A stretch of 64,000 bases of DNA, from assembly GCF_020523795.1 (NCBI RefSeq), contig NZ_JAJALI010000001.1:682001-746000 (forward strand), written 5' to 3'. The notes below the pieces were generated by a model that was not told the origin of the DNA, ran no database searches, and was given only the letters and a program-made list of their open reading frames with translations. Within the stretch, counting starts at the first letter, position 1. Every line of letters starts with the position of its first letter. Shown one piece after another: positions 41,766-50,570 of the stretch. Origin of the DNA: Ancylobacter sp. Lp-2 (GTDB taxonomy: Bacteria > Pseudomonadota > Alphaproteobacteria > Rhizobiales > Xanthobacteraceae). The position numbers were made by a program, and so were the translations under genes.

Positions 41766-42175
41766 GTTCGCCCCTTCCGGTGGCTGAGGATTGCGGCCAG
41801 CATGAACCCGCCGATCAATCCGACATGTTCGAGGAAGGTGTTGCGCTCGTGGAAGCGCTGCATCGGGTCTGCCACCTGCCAGAAGGGGTGAGCAATGAGT
41901 GTCGCCACCGCCGTGAAGGCACCGAGCGCCCCAGCGCCGAGCCAGGAAAGGTGGCCGAGGATCACCAGAGCCGAGCCACCGACCTGGACGAGGACGGTCG
42001 CAACGACCACCAGCCAGACCGGGCTCAGCCCGAAATGTGCGGCTTCGGCGAAGGCGCCGTCGAGGTCGAACAGCTTGGCGATGCCGCTCGTCCAGTAGGG
42101 CAGTGTCAGCAGGACCGCGGCGAGGCGGGCGAACCAGCGCGCCTCGAGTAGGGACGAGAGGGGCTGGGGCGTCAT
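41762..42175 (-). CDS. DoxX family protein
   Basis: 137 residues from ATG 42175 (GTG 42181 is alternative). Four predicted transmembrane helices; LPYWTSGIAKLFDLDGAFAEA and FLEHVGLIGGFMLAAIL are DoxX features. Overlaps the amidohydrolase and MFS genes by a few bases; the original operon was amidohydrolase-DoxX-MFS, now broken on both sides. Confidence 0.87.
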   Translation of the reverse strand: MTPQPLSSLLEARWFARLAAVLLTLPYWTSGIAKLFDLDGAFAEAAHFGLSPVWLVVVATVLVQVGGSALVILGHLSWLGAGALGAFTAVATLIAHPFWQVADPMQRFHERNTFLEHVGLIGGFMLAAILSHRKGRT

Positions 42176-42177
42176 GG

Positions 42178-42630
42178 TCACACCGCCCAGCAGCCGCAGC
42201 CGAGCGCGCCCCAGAAGGTGCGTGCGTCGGAAGCCGGAACATTGGCGCCCAGCGCGGCGGCATGGTCGTGGCCGTGCACGGCGCAGTTGTTGGCGCAGCC
42301 GCAGTGCAGGGTCAGCTTGGCGCGCGCCTCCTTGGTCTTGTAGTAGCCGCCGAAGGTGGCGACCGGCGACCAGTCGGGCATCGGCGCCGGCAGCGCCGGG
42401 GCGAGCGGGGCATAGTCGCCGTCACCATGCACCACCTTGCCGCCGAGCACGGTCAGCACCGAGCGCAGATGCACGATATCGGTCTCCGGCACCGAGAAAT
42501 AATCGTCGGACAGCACGGCGAGATCGGCGAGCTGGCCGGCCTTGATCTGTCCCTTCCTGCCCTGCTCGTTGGAGAACCAGGTGTTGGCCTCGGTCCAAAG
42601 CCTGAGTGCCGTCTCGCGGTCGAGACGGTT
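42178..42630 (-). pseudogene. Amidohydrolase (YtcJ-like), C-terminal fragment cut by IS3 remnant
   Basis: About 150 residues of the C-terminus remain: LDRETALRLWTEANTWFSNE, GQIKAGQLADLAVLSDDYF, then VLTVLGGKVVHGDGDYAPL and a Cys/His-rich tail (HCGCANNCAVHGHDH). Upstream of about 42626 the sequence changes abruptly to an IS3-family transposase in the opposite direction, so the catalytic barrel is lost. The family hydrolyses amide-type bonds in a metal-dependent way. Confidence 0.85.
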
Positions 42631-43090
42631 GAAGGATATCGAGAAGGAGAACGAGCGGCTGCGTAAGGCGGTGTCGGACCTGACACTGGAGAAGCTGATC
42701 CTGAAGGAAGCTTCGTCGGGAAACGTCTGAGCTCCGCCCGACGCCGGCGCTGTGTCGAGCATGTCAGAGCCAAGCTCGGCGTATCGGAGCGGTTGGTGTG
42801 CCGGGTTCTGGGGCTACATCGTTTCACACAGCGCAAGGTGCCGATGGGGTAAGCGGACGAAGCGGCGCTGACCGCCGCCATCGTCGAACTCGCCCCCCGG
42901 TTTGGGCGCTATGGCTACCGGCGGATCACAGCCTTGCTGCACGCGGCGGGCTGGGCGGTGAACGTCAAGCGCGTCGAGCGGATCTGGCGGCGGGAGAGGC
43001 TCAAGATGCCGCAAGGGCAGCCAAAGAAGGGCCGTTTGTGGCTGAACGACGGGTCCTGCATTCGGCTGCGGCCAGAATATCCCAACTGGG
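42626..43090 (+). mobile_element. IS3-family insertion sequence remnant (orfA end, orfB start)
   Basis: From 42626 the frame reads RLKDIEKENERLRKAVSDLTLEKLILKEASSG, the end of an IS3-family OrfA (in parts). OrfB follows with RAKLGVSERLVCRVLGLHRFTQRKVPMG, an in-frame stop at about 42849, then ADEAALTAAIVELAPRFGRYGYRRITALL and GRLWLNDGSCIRLRPEYPN. Similarity stops near 43090, before the DDE domain. No terminal repeats are seen; it is a dead fragment. Confidence 0.85.
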
Positions 43091-43855
43091 GATGGACTTT
43101 CCGCATACAACTGCGTCTCTCGTGGTGTGTCGAGGGAGAGGTGCAGGAAAATTGTGAATCGACGATATGGAAGCGTAATCGTCGATGCATCGCTAGGGAT
43201 GATGCGTAAGTTCTGCCAAAATCCCATGAGCTGGCGTACGGTCTCGGGGAGGGCATAGGGTGGTGGAGATGATAGGACGTAAATCTAATGATGTTTTTCG
43301 GTAATTTTAGACGAGATATATATCTTATTAAGATTATATTGGCTATTAAATTTATGATCGAATTAATTTTATTGATTTTAATTTAAGAAAATACTTAAAA
43401 ATCCTATCATCTAGCGGCAGGCTTATATGAAAGGCATTTCTGCTTTACGCCGCAGCGGTGTTTTCGCCCTGTTGTTTTGAATTGGGCTACCCGACGCGAA
43501 GCCACGCGCCGCCGCCGTCGCCATCATGAGAGGTCGCGGAAAGGCGGGCTTTGGTTGAGAGCCATAGCCGTTTCCGGGCGACGCTCGCATCCGTAAGTGC
43601 CTGACACAAAGCACTGTTATTGCTCATAATCCGCTCGACTTCGCTGCGCTGTGGAGCGATCAGTGGTCGTCAGGACGACGACGCAAATGAGGGGCTTCGG
43701 GACAAGGCTGCGTTGGCTGAAGCTCCCTGGCTTCGGTCAGCGGATAGACGGCCAGGCGATCTCCGCCTTGCCGCACGGACGGCAGGATGGCTCCCGTTTC
43801 GGGGGCTTGTGGCAGTGGCGGCGCTGATGCCGCCAGATCCCAATGGAGCTGCCTC
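43091..43855. other. Gene-poor, partly very AT-rich stretch after the IS3 remnant
   Basis: No supported gene. 43278-43401 is strongly AT-rich against a GC-rich genome and is bounded by the inverted repeat listed at 43267-43412. The GC-rich part from 43420 to 43855 has short open frames on both strands without recognisable similarity. Confidence 0.4.
43267..43412. repeat. AT-rich segment bounded by 11-bp inverted repeats
   Basis: AGATGATAGGA (43267-43277) and TCCTATCATCT (43402-43412) are perfect inverted copies enclosing 124 bases of almost pure A/T. Size and layout resemble a MITE-like element; no target-site duplication is evident. Confidence 0.45.
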
Positions 43856-44116
43856 ATGCCGCGTGCGTTCAAACCCACTGACACCCACCTCGTTCTGCTG
43901 TCGGCTGCGGCCCAGCGCGACGATCTGCTGCTCGATCTGGCCTCCCGCCTGGAAGGCGCTGATCTGCAGCGTACCGGAGAGAAGCTGCTGGCCGCGGGCC
44001 TGGTTGCCGAGACGCTGGTCGGACCAGCCCGCTCAATCCTGTGCGTCAGTCCGAACCCAGCGCGCGTCCGCGCCCGTCCAACCTGCCGCGACCAAAGGGG
44101 CGGAGTTTCAAGATAA
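43856..44116 (+). CDS. Small DUF3489-like protein, probably a fragment
   Basis: 86 residues. The first part, TDTHLVLLSAAAQRDDLLLDL, followed by EKLLAAGLVAETL, resembles the N-terminal repeat of DUF3489 proteins. The C-terminal 25 residues are Arg/Pro-rich and do not look like the family. It lies between two AT-rich stretches and may be a decayed gene. Confidence 0.5.
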   Translation: MPRAFKPTDTHLVLLSAAAQRDDLLLDLASRLEGADLQRTGEKLLAAGLVAETLVGPARSILCVSPNPARVRARPTCRDQRGGVSR

Positions 44117-44331
44117 GCGAACGGATGGGATGAATATTATTTCATTTTATATAATAGCAATGTAATAAATATATATAATATAACCTTCATTGCTTTACCA
44201 GAAATAATTTATGCAATTTTCATGAATTATTTCGACTTAAATAAGTATTGTAATCTTAATTTACAAAATCGGGTGGCGTTGAGCTTATGTGTTTAAAATT
44301 TATTTTAGTAATATTTGATGGAATAGCAGAC
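44117..44331. other. AT-rich intergenic region downstream of cydB
   Basis: About 215 bases rich in A/T runs; no gene, no clear terminator hairpin seen. Confidence 0.35.
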
Positions 44332-45372
44332 TCATGGCTGTGCTTCCCCCCCGCCATAGCCGCCGGCGTGATGCACGGTCTTGCCGCGGAACACCCAGTA
44401 GGCATGTGCCTGATAAGCGAGGACGATCGGCAGGATGATGAACAGCCCGTAGGAAATGAAGTGTAGGGTCTGCGGATCGGACGCACCGTCCCAGACGGTG
44501 ATGGAGCGCGGTACGACGTAGGGCCACAGGCTAACAATGAGTCCCACCAGACCGAGCGCGAACAGCACTAGTGAGAGAAGGAAGGTGCGCGGATCCCAGG
44601 TTCCCCACAGGCCGCGCCAGATGGCGAGGATGACGCCGGCGGTGATGATCGGAATGGGCGCGAGGAACAGGAGGTTTGGCAGGGTGAACCAGCGTTCCGC
44701 GACCTCGGGAACGCTCCAGGCGCTCCAGGCACTCACCAGCGCCATCATCGCGGTGGTGAGGATGAGGGCGGCATGGGCAATTTCGCGGGCAAAAATCTGA
44801 GTGAAATCAGTGGTTTTCCAGATCAGCCAGCCGGCGCCGATGAGGGCGTAGCCGCCGACCAGCCCCACCCCGCAGAGCACGCCGAGTATGGACAGGAAGC
44901 TGAACGGGCCACCCGAGAACATGCCGTTCTCGACCGGCACGCCATTGATCAGTCCGCCGAGAATCAACCCCTGGCAGAAGGTCGCCAGCAGCGAGCCTCC
45001 GGCGAAGGCGAGATCCCAGACAAGGCGGAAACGCTTCGCCTGCAGGCGAAAGCCGAAGGCCACCCCACGGAAGATCAGCGCGAACAGCATGAACACGATC
45101 GGCAGATAAAACGCAGGCAGCAGAACGTAGTAGCCGGCGGGAAAGGCGGCGAGCAGCAGCGTGCCGCCGGCCACCAGCCAGGTCTCGTTGCCGTCCCATA
45201 CCGGCTCGATGGAGGCCATCATCAGGTCGCGGTCCTCGTCGCGCGGGGCGGCGAGGAACAGGATGCCGACACCTAAGTCAAGTCCGTCCGCCAGTACGTA
45301 GACGGTGACGCAGAATACGGCGACAGCGGCGAAGAGCAGCGGAACATGCTCCGCCAGCAGCTGGGCGATCAT
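44332..45372 (-). CDS. cydB: Cytochrome bd (CIO-type) ubiquinol oxidase subunit II
   Basis: 346 residues with about nine transmembrane helices. CydB features: VYVLADGLDLGVGILF, EPVWDGNETWLV, AFYLPIVFMLFALIFRGVAFGFR and the end WPYVVPRSITVWDGASDPQT. It starts three bases after cydA, so the two subunits are translated together. The C-terminal tail HHAGGYGGG is short and Gly/His-rich. Confidence 0.95.
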   Translation of the reverse strand: MIAQLLAEHVPLLFAAVAVFCVTVYVLADGLDLGVGILFLAAPRDEDRDLMMASIEPVWDGNETWLVAGGTLLLAAFPAGYYVLLPAFYLPIVFMLFALIFRGVAFGFRLQAKRFRLVWDLAFAGGSLLATFCQGLILGGLINGVPVENGMFSGGPFSFLSILGVLCGVGLVGGYALIGAGWLIWKTTDFTQIFAREIAHAALILTTAMMALVSAWSAWSVPEVAERWFTLPNLLFLAPIPIITAGVILAIWRGLWGTWDPRTFLLSLVLFALGLVGLIVSLWPYVVPRSITVWDGASDPQTLHFISYGLFIILPIVLAYQAHAYWVFRGKTVHHAGGYGGGEAQP

Positions 45373-45375
45373 GGT

Positions 45376-46803
45376 TCAGGCTCCCGCGTGACCGGCGCCG
45401 CCGACCGGCTGCCGGGAGGGTGATGAGGTGTACGATGAGGCCAAATTCCGCACATTGGTGCGGTCGAGGCCGGGATGTTCGGCTGAGGGCGGCGCGCTGT
45501 CGGCCGGCCCCTTGATCGCGGCCCGGGCTGCGAACCAGACGAAAGCGGCGAGCAGTAGGTTGTAGACGATAAAGAAGATCAGCAGCGAAGTGGTGACCGC
45601 CCCGGCTGTGACCGGCGCCACCGCATCGGCGGTCCGGAGATGGCCATAGACGATCCAAGGTTGGCGGCCGGCTTCCGTTACCGTCCAGCCGGCTATCACC
45701 GCGACGAAGCCGAGTGGCGTCGTGCCCATTGCGAGGAAATGGAACCAGCGGGCGCTGAACAGCCGGCCGCGCAGCCGCAGCACCAGACCCGCTACCGCTG
45801 TCGCTAGCAACAGCACACCGATGCCGGCCATGATGCGGAAGGCGAAGAACACCACCGGCACATTGGGCTGCTCGGATGGCTGCACCGTCTTCAGGCCCTT
45901 CACTTCGCCGTCCCAGCTATGGGTGAGGTAGAGACTGGCGAGATGTGGGATGTCGATCGAATAGAGGTTCTTCTGTTCGCTCATGTCCGGCCAGGCGATG
46001 ACGGTCATCGCCGGCCCCTTCGTCGTGTCCCACAGGCCTTCCATGGCGGCGAGCTTCACCGGCTGGTTGTCCATGGTATTGCGGCCCTGCATGTCGCCGA
46101 GCAGGATCTGCGTCGGGGTAAGGATAAGCGCCATCCACATCGCCATGGAGAAGGCGGTGCGCGAAGCGGCAGGGTGCGTGCCGCGCCACAGATGGAAGGC
46201 GGAAACACCGGCGACGACGAAGGAGCCAGTGACGAAGCTGGCGCAGACCATGTGGGCGAGGCGATACGGGAAGGAGACCGTAAAAACTGCCTGCCACCAG
46301 TCCACCACGTGGAAGATGCCGTCTGCATCGGCCACCGCGCCGGCCGGGGTCTGCATCCAGCTATTGGCGGCGATAATCCAGGTAGCGCTGAATAGCGCTC
46401 CCGTCGCCACCATCAGGCAGGCGAAGAAATGCGCACCCCGCGAGACGCGGCCCTCGCCGAACAGCATGATGCCGATGAAGCCGGCTTCCAGGAAGAAGGC
46501 GGTCAGCGTCTCGTAGAGGAACATTGGACCGATGACGTTCGACACCGAACGGGAGAAGCCGGCCCAGTTGGTGCCGATTTCGTAGCTGAGCACGATGCCG
46601 GTGATGACGCCCATGCCGAAGCCGAGCGCGAAGATGCGGAGCCAGAAGCGCATCAGATCGCGGTAGACGGTGTTGCCCGTGCGCCACCACAGGGCGCTGA
46701 GCCAAGTGACAAACCAGGCGAGGCCGATGGTCAGCGTCGGCCAGAGAATGTGGAAGCCGATGGTGAAGGCAAACTGCAGGCGGGCGAGCTGAACCGCGTC
46801 CAT
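45376..46803 (-). CDS. cydA: Cytochrome bd (CIO-type) ubiquinol oxidase subunit I
   Basis: 475 residues from ATG 46803. Haem and quinol features: QLARLQFAFTIGFHILWP with the conserved His, GFSRSVSNVIGPMFLYETLTAFFLEAGF (in parts), and the GRQPWIVYGHLRT block. Length is that of the short-Q-loop, cyanide-insensitive subgroup. It oxidises ubiquinol and reduces oxygen at the inner membrane. The start is one base after the stop of the YdeP-type gene. Confidence 0.95.
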   Translation of the reverse strand: MDAVQLARLQFAFTIGFHILWPTLTIGLAWFVTWLSALWWRTGNTVYRDLMRFWLRIFALGFGMGVITGIVLSYEIGTNWAGFSRSVSNVIGPMFLYETLTAFFLEAGFIGIMLFGEGRVSRGAHFFACLMVATGALFSATWIIAANSWMQTPAGAVADADGIFHVVDWWQAVFTVSFPYRLAHMVCASFVTGSFVVAGVSAFHLWRGTHPAASRTAFSMAMWMALILTPTQILLGDMQGRNTMDNQPVKLAAMEGLWDTTKGPAMTVIAWPDMSEQKNLYSIDIPHLASLYLTHSWDGEVKGLKTVQPSEQPNVPVVFFAFRIMAGIGVLLLATAVAGLVLRLRGRLFSARWFHFLAMGTTPLGFVAVIAGWTVTEAGRQPWIVYGHLRTADAVAPVTAGAVTTSLLIFFIVYNLLLAAFVWFAARAAIKGPADSAPPSAEHPGLDRTNVRNLASSYTSSPSRQPVGGAGHAGA

Positions 46804-46804
46804 G

Positions 46805-49129
46805 TCACCGCGCTCCCGGACGGGTGGCGTTGGTGCCATTCGCGACGCCGGTTACCTTCGATAGACGAACCGGCACACCTTTGTAGGAGGGCGTGAAACT
46901 CATCGGGTCGTGCGCATAGAGCGGCACCAGCGGATTCATTTCCGGGTAATAGGCTGCACAGCCGCCGTCCGGCACAGCGTAGGGAACCACCTTGAAACCA
47001 CGCAGCGCACGCTCAACGCCGTCGGTCGACAGGGTGATGATGTCGACACGATCGTCGGCCTTCAGCCCGTGTCGCGCCATCTCCCGCTCGTTGAGCATCA
47101 GAATGTCGCGCTGGTTATAGACGCCGCGATAGCGGTCGGAGTTCGAATAGAGCGTGGTGTTGTACTGGTCGTGGCTGCGCAGCGAGGTGAGCCAAAGTGC
47201 CCCGGTGTCCTTGATGCTGGTATCCTCGCACAGTCCGTCGACGACGAGAAAATTCGCCTTGCCGGAAGCTGTCGCCCAGATGCGCTCGCGCGCCAGCGAG
47301 GTTAGGTGGAAGCCACCGGGCTGCTCGATACGGGCGTTATAGCCATCGAAGATCGGGAATACCGCCTCGATATCCTCGCGGATCAACGCATAATCGCCGA
47401 TGAGCTTTTCCCAGTTTACCTTCGAGCCGGGGCCAAGTGTTGCGCGGGCCATACCAGCGATGATGGCGGACTCGCTCTTGAGATGCTCGGAGGCCGGCTG
47501 GTTGTGGCCGCGCGAGGCGTGCACCATCGACATGGAGTCCTCTACCGTGATCGCCTGCGGGCCGCCGGCCTGCAAGTCGATCTCGGTGCGACCAAGGCAG
47601 GGCAGGATTAGCGCGTCCTTGCCATGCACGAGATGGCTGCGGTTCAGCTTGGTGGCGATGTGGACGGTGAGGTCAAGTCGACGCATCGCCGACTGGGTGA
47701 CGTCCCAGTCAGGAATGGCGGCAGCAAAATTTCCGCCGAGACCGATGAATACCTTGGCTTCGCCGCGCGCCATCGCCTCCAGCGCCATGACCACATTATG
47801 CCCGAAGGCACGCGGCGGTTCGAAGCCGAAGCGAGCCTGGAGCCGATCAAGGAACACCTTTCCGGGGATCTCAGTGATGCCGACCGTGCGATCGCCCTGT
47901 ACATTGGAGTGGCCGCGCACCGGGCAAATACCGGCACCCTCGCGACCGATGTTGCCCTTGAGCAGCGCGAGATTGGTGAGCTGCTGGACATTCTGCGCGC
48001 CGTGACGGTGCTGGGTAATGCCCATGCCGTAGACGAAGATGGTCCGTTCCGCCTTCATGTAGGCTTCGGCGGCCTGGACGATATCTGCGTGCGATAGTCC
48101 GGACTTGCGCTCGATGTCATCCCATTGCGTCGCCTTGAGATCGGCGACCAGCGCCTCGATGCCGACCGTGTGACCGCGGATGAAATCCCAGTCGAGCACC
48201 GCGCCGCGTTCCTCGCGCCGGGCAGCCTCATCGGCGTCGACGAGGTGCTTCATTATGCCCTTGATCACAGCGACATCGCCGCCGATCCTCACCTGAAACA
48301 GCGGCGAGGAAATTGGCGTCGAGGTTAGGGTCGCCATTTCGATCGGGTTCTGCGGCGCCTGGAACCGCTGAAGCGCCCGCTCCGGCAGCGGGTTGAACGA
48401 CATGATGGTGGCGCCGCGCCGCGAGGCATTGCGCAGGTCGGTCATCATGCGCGGCGAATTGGTGCCGGGGTTCTGGCCGAAGATGAAGATGCAGTCGGCC
48501 TTCTCGAAATCGTCCAGGAGCACCGTGCCCTTGCCGACGCCAATGGACTGTGGAAGCCCGACGCTGGTGGCCTCGTGGCACATGTTCGAGCAATCGGGGA
48601 AATTGTTGGTGCCGAACTCGCGGGCGAACAGCTGGTAGAGGAAGGCGGCCTCGTTGGAGGCGCGGCCGGAGGTGTAGAACTCCGCCATGTTCGGGTCGGG
48701 CAGCGCGTTGAGATGACGGGCGACCAGCGCGAAGGCTTCCTCCCAGCTCACCGGCTGGTAGCTGTCCGTAAAGCTGTCGTACCGCATCGGATGGGTCAGG
48801 CGGCCCTGCATTTCCAGTTCGAAATCAGTAAAGGCTTCCAGCTCGCTCACGGTGAAGGAGGCGAAGAACTCCGGCGTGCAGCGCTTGGCGGTGATCTCCC
48901 ACGCGACCGCCTTTCCGCCATTCTCGCAATATTCGAAGGGCGAGGTGTGCTTTGGGTCGGCCCAGCCGCAGCCCGGGCAATCGAAGCCACCAGGCTGGTT
49001 CATCCGGGCCAGCGTTACCATCCCGGCAACGGTGACATCCTGCTCGACTAGGGCAGTGCCCATGGCTTTAAGCGCGCCCCAGCCTCCTGCTGGGTGATGA
49101 TAAGGGCGAATGGATTTTACAATACCCAT
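46805..49129 (-). CDS. FdhF/YdeP family molybdopterin oxidoreductase
   Basis: 774 residues. CPGCGW (Cys51, Cys54) and EYCENGGKAVAWE (Cys68) suggest an Fe-S site. GTNNFPDCSNMCHEATSVGL aligns with the metal-ligand region of formate dehydrogenase H, giving Cys184-His185 at the (Se)Cys-His position. Further bis-MGD-binding blocks: FIFGQNPGTNSPRMM and RGHSNVQGDRTVG. E. coli YdeP is linked to acid resistance; the true substrate is unknown. No signal peptide, so probably cytoplasmic. Directly coupled to cydAB. Confidence 0.92.
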   Translation of the reverse strand: MGIVKSIRPYHHPAGGWGALKAMGTALVEQDVTVAGMVTLARMNQPGGFDCPGCGWADPKHTSPFEYCENGGKAVAWEITAKRCTPEFFASFTVSELEAFTDFELEMQGRLTHPMRYDSFTDSYQPVSWEEAFALVARHLNALPDPNMAEFYTSGRASNEAAFLYQLFAREFGTNNFPDCSNMCHEATSVGLPQSIGVGKGTVLLDDFEKADCIFIFGQNPGTNSPRMMTDLRNASRRGATIMSFNPLPERALQRFQAPQNPIEMATLTSTPISSPLFQVRIGGDVAVIKGIMKHLVDADEAARREERGAVLDWDFIRGHTVGIEALVADLKATQWDDIERKSGLSHADIVQAAEAYMKAERTIFVYGMGITQHRHGAQNVQQLTNLALLKGNIGREGAGICPVRGHSNVQGDRTVGITEIPGKVFLDRLQARFGFEPPRAFGHNVVMALEAMARGEAKVFIGLGGNFAAAIPDWDVTQSAMRRLDLTVHIATKLNRSHLVHGKDALILPCLGRTEIDLQAGGPQAITVEDSMSMVHASRGHNQPASEHLKSESAIIAGMARATLGPGSKVNWEKLIGDYALIREDIEAVFPIFDGYNARIEQPGGFHLTSLARERIWATASGKANFLVVDGLCEDTSIKDTGALWLTSLRSHDQYNTTLYSNSDRYRGVYNQRDILMLNEREMARHGLKADDRVDIITLSTDGVERALRGFKVVPYAVPDGGCAAYYPEMNPLVPLYAHDPMSFTPSYKGVPVRLSKVTGVANGTNATRPGAR

Positions 49130-49435
49130 ATCCGTCTCCTGTCGAGAAGAGGCTTAAGTCGCTACGAATAGATTTATGGAAGTATCACCAGCTGTGTTTC
49201 CAGATTATGGGTAAATAAAAGTTGTTCCATTCTACGGTGGGTTTGTCAGGTCAACCGAATGGGCTCATGGCGACATACCTTGGTATGGATCGGTGCCGGC
49301 GCTCGACGCGAGAGCATGCGACTTGGAGCGTATGGAGCGCATCATGTCTGGCCCCGAACAAGAGGACGACGCCTGGAGGCAACTATCATCGCAGTGTTCA
49401 GACGGGATACGGGTGCGCGTGACGCGCCTGATGCC
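49130..49435. other. Intergenic region upstream of the YdeP-cydAB operon
   Basis: About 306 bases that should contain the operon promoter. I see no FNR-type TTGAT-N4-ATCAA site. No gene is supported. Confidence 0.35.
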
Positions 49436-50188
49436 TTACAGCCATCGAGCGAGGGCAGCGATAAGCAAGACAAGGATCAGGAATGCTGCGGCAACTAGGC
49501 ACCCAACGAGCCCTAGGCTGGCGAGGCAGAGCGTTCCGGCCGCGGCTCCGCCGACGAAGGCGCACCAACTCAGCATGTTCGAAGCACTGCGGGCCGCCGC
49601 GCCTTCGTCGCGGAACAGCCGTGCGACCGATTGACCAAGGCCAAACAGAGCTCCGGTTATGAACCCCTTCCCAACGTCGGCGCCAGCTATGACCTGATGC
49701 AGAACGTTTTGCGCGCCCATTGCGATAGCGATGAGCACAAGTGCGGTGTGGGCGCCACCGCAAAGAGCCAATACGACCGCGATCAGAACCAGCAGGGCTT
49801 CGGCACCCAGCACCGCAGTCGGCATATGACGACCCGCACGGTCGGCGATGAAGGTGCCAACACTGGCGCCAACCACAAAGGCGAGAATAATGGTGATGAC
49901 CGCCAGAATGTCCGGCAGCGCCCCTGCGGCCAAAACCATGCCGAGATGGGTACTGTTGCCGCTCATGAACGAGACGTAGAGGTGGTTGAGTTCGATATAC
50001 GCAGCGGCATCGAGAGTGCCCGCCAAAACGGTCAGAAGCGTCGCGAACAGCGCCGGACGGGTAGATTGAAACACGATGCGGCTATTGCCGACGCCACTGG
50101 TTGGTGTTTTGGCACTGGCAGGGCGCGCCTTCGCGCCTGCCAGTGGGGGGTGCCGATCGGCTCCTGAGACGTCGTCCGCATAGCTCAC
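49436..50188 (-). CDS. DUF1275 (YoaK) family membrane protein
   Basis: 250 residues from GTG 50188. After about 40 hydrophilic residues, six transmembrane helices with DUF1275 signatures AGTLDAAAYIELNHLYVSFMSGNST (in parts) and AMGAQNVLHQVIAG-DVGKGFITGAL. Transport function is suspected for the family but unproven. Stands alone between the monooxygenase and the YdeP operon. Confidence 0.9.
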   Translation of the reverse strand: MSYADDVSGADRHPPLAGAKARPASAKTPTSGVGNSRIVFQSTRPALFATLLTVLAGTLDAAAYIELNHLYVSFMSGNSTHLGMVLAAGALPDILAVITIILAFVVGASVGTFIADRAGRHMPTAVLGAEALLVLIAVVLALCGGAHTALVLIAIAMGAQNVLHQVIAGADVGKGFITGALFGLGQSVARLFRDEGAAARSASNMLSWCAFVGGAAAGTLCLASLGLVGCLVAAAFLILVLLIAALARWL

Positions 50189-50570
50189 CGCTTACATCCC
50201 TGGCTGGTGGCACGGCATGGCTTTGATACGCCTGGGATCCACTCTCTGCCGTGCAGAGTGCCGATCGTTTGGCGAGACGATGATCGCACCGTGCCCACGA
50301 ATGCGTGGACTTGACTGGTGAGGTGTGCGAGGCGATTCAATTTATATTGTCGGTATTGAAGTATAATGTAGCTTAATTTGATAAATATGGAGATAAGTCA
50401 ACATATAGTTCTTAGACCCGCAGATGGTGGGTCTTCCGACTTAGTTGTCATGCAAGCAGGCAGGATGCGTGCCGCGACTGGCGACCACCAGTGCAACCAT
50501 CGGGCGGCGAAGGTGGGATGGCGTGGGGTGTCCACGGCCCCGTGCCGCGATGAGCTTGGCCGGGTTGTGC
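50189..50570. other. Intergenic region upstream of the DUF1275 gene
   Basis: 382 bases; an AT-rich patch at about 50335-50410 probably holds the DUF1275 promoter. No gene seen. Confidence 0.3.

Noticed and set aside
43278-43401. CRISPR or origin of replication in the AT-rich segment
   Set aside because: No regularly spaced repeats and no DnaA-box cluster are visible.
43423-43614. Small minus-strand gene in the AT-rich area
   Set aside because: No recognisable domain, no ribosome site, composition typical of random open frame.
49130-49435. FNR/Anr box upstream of YdeP-cydAB
   Set aside because: No TTGAT-N4-ATCAA or close variant could be found.
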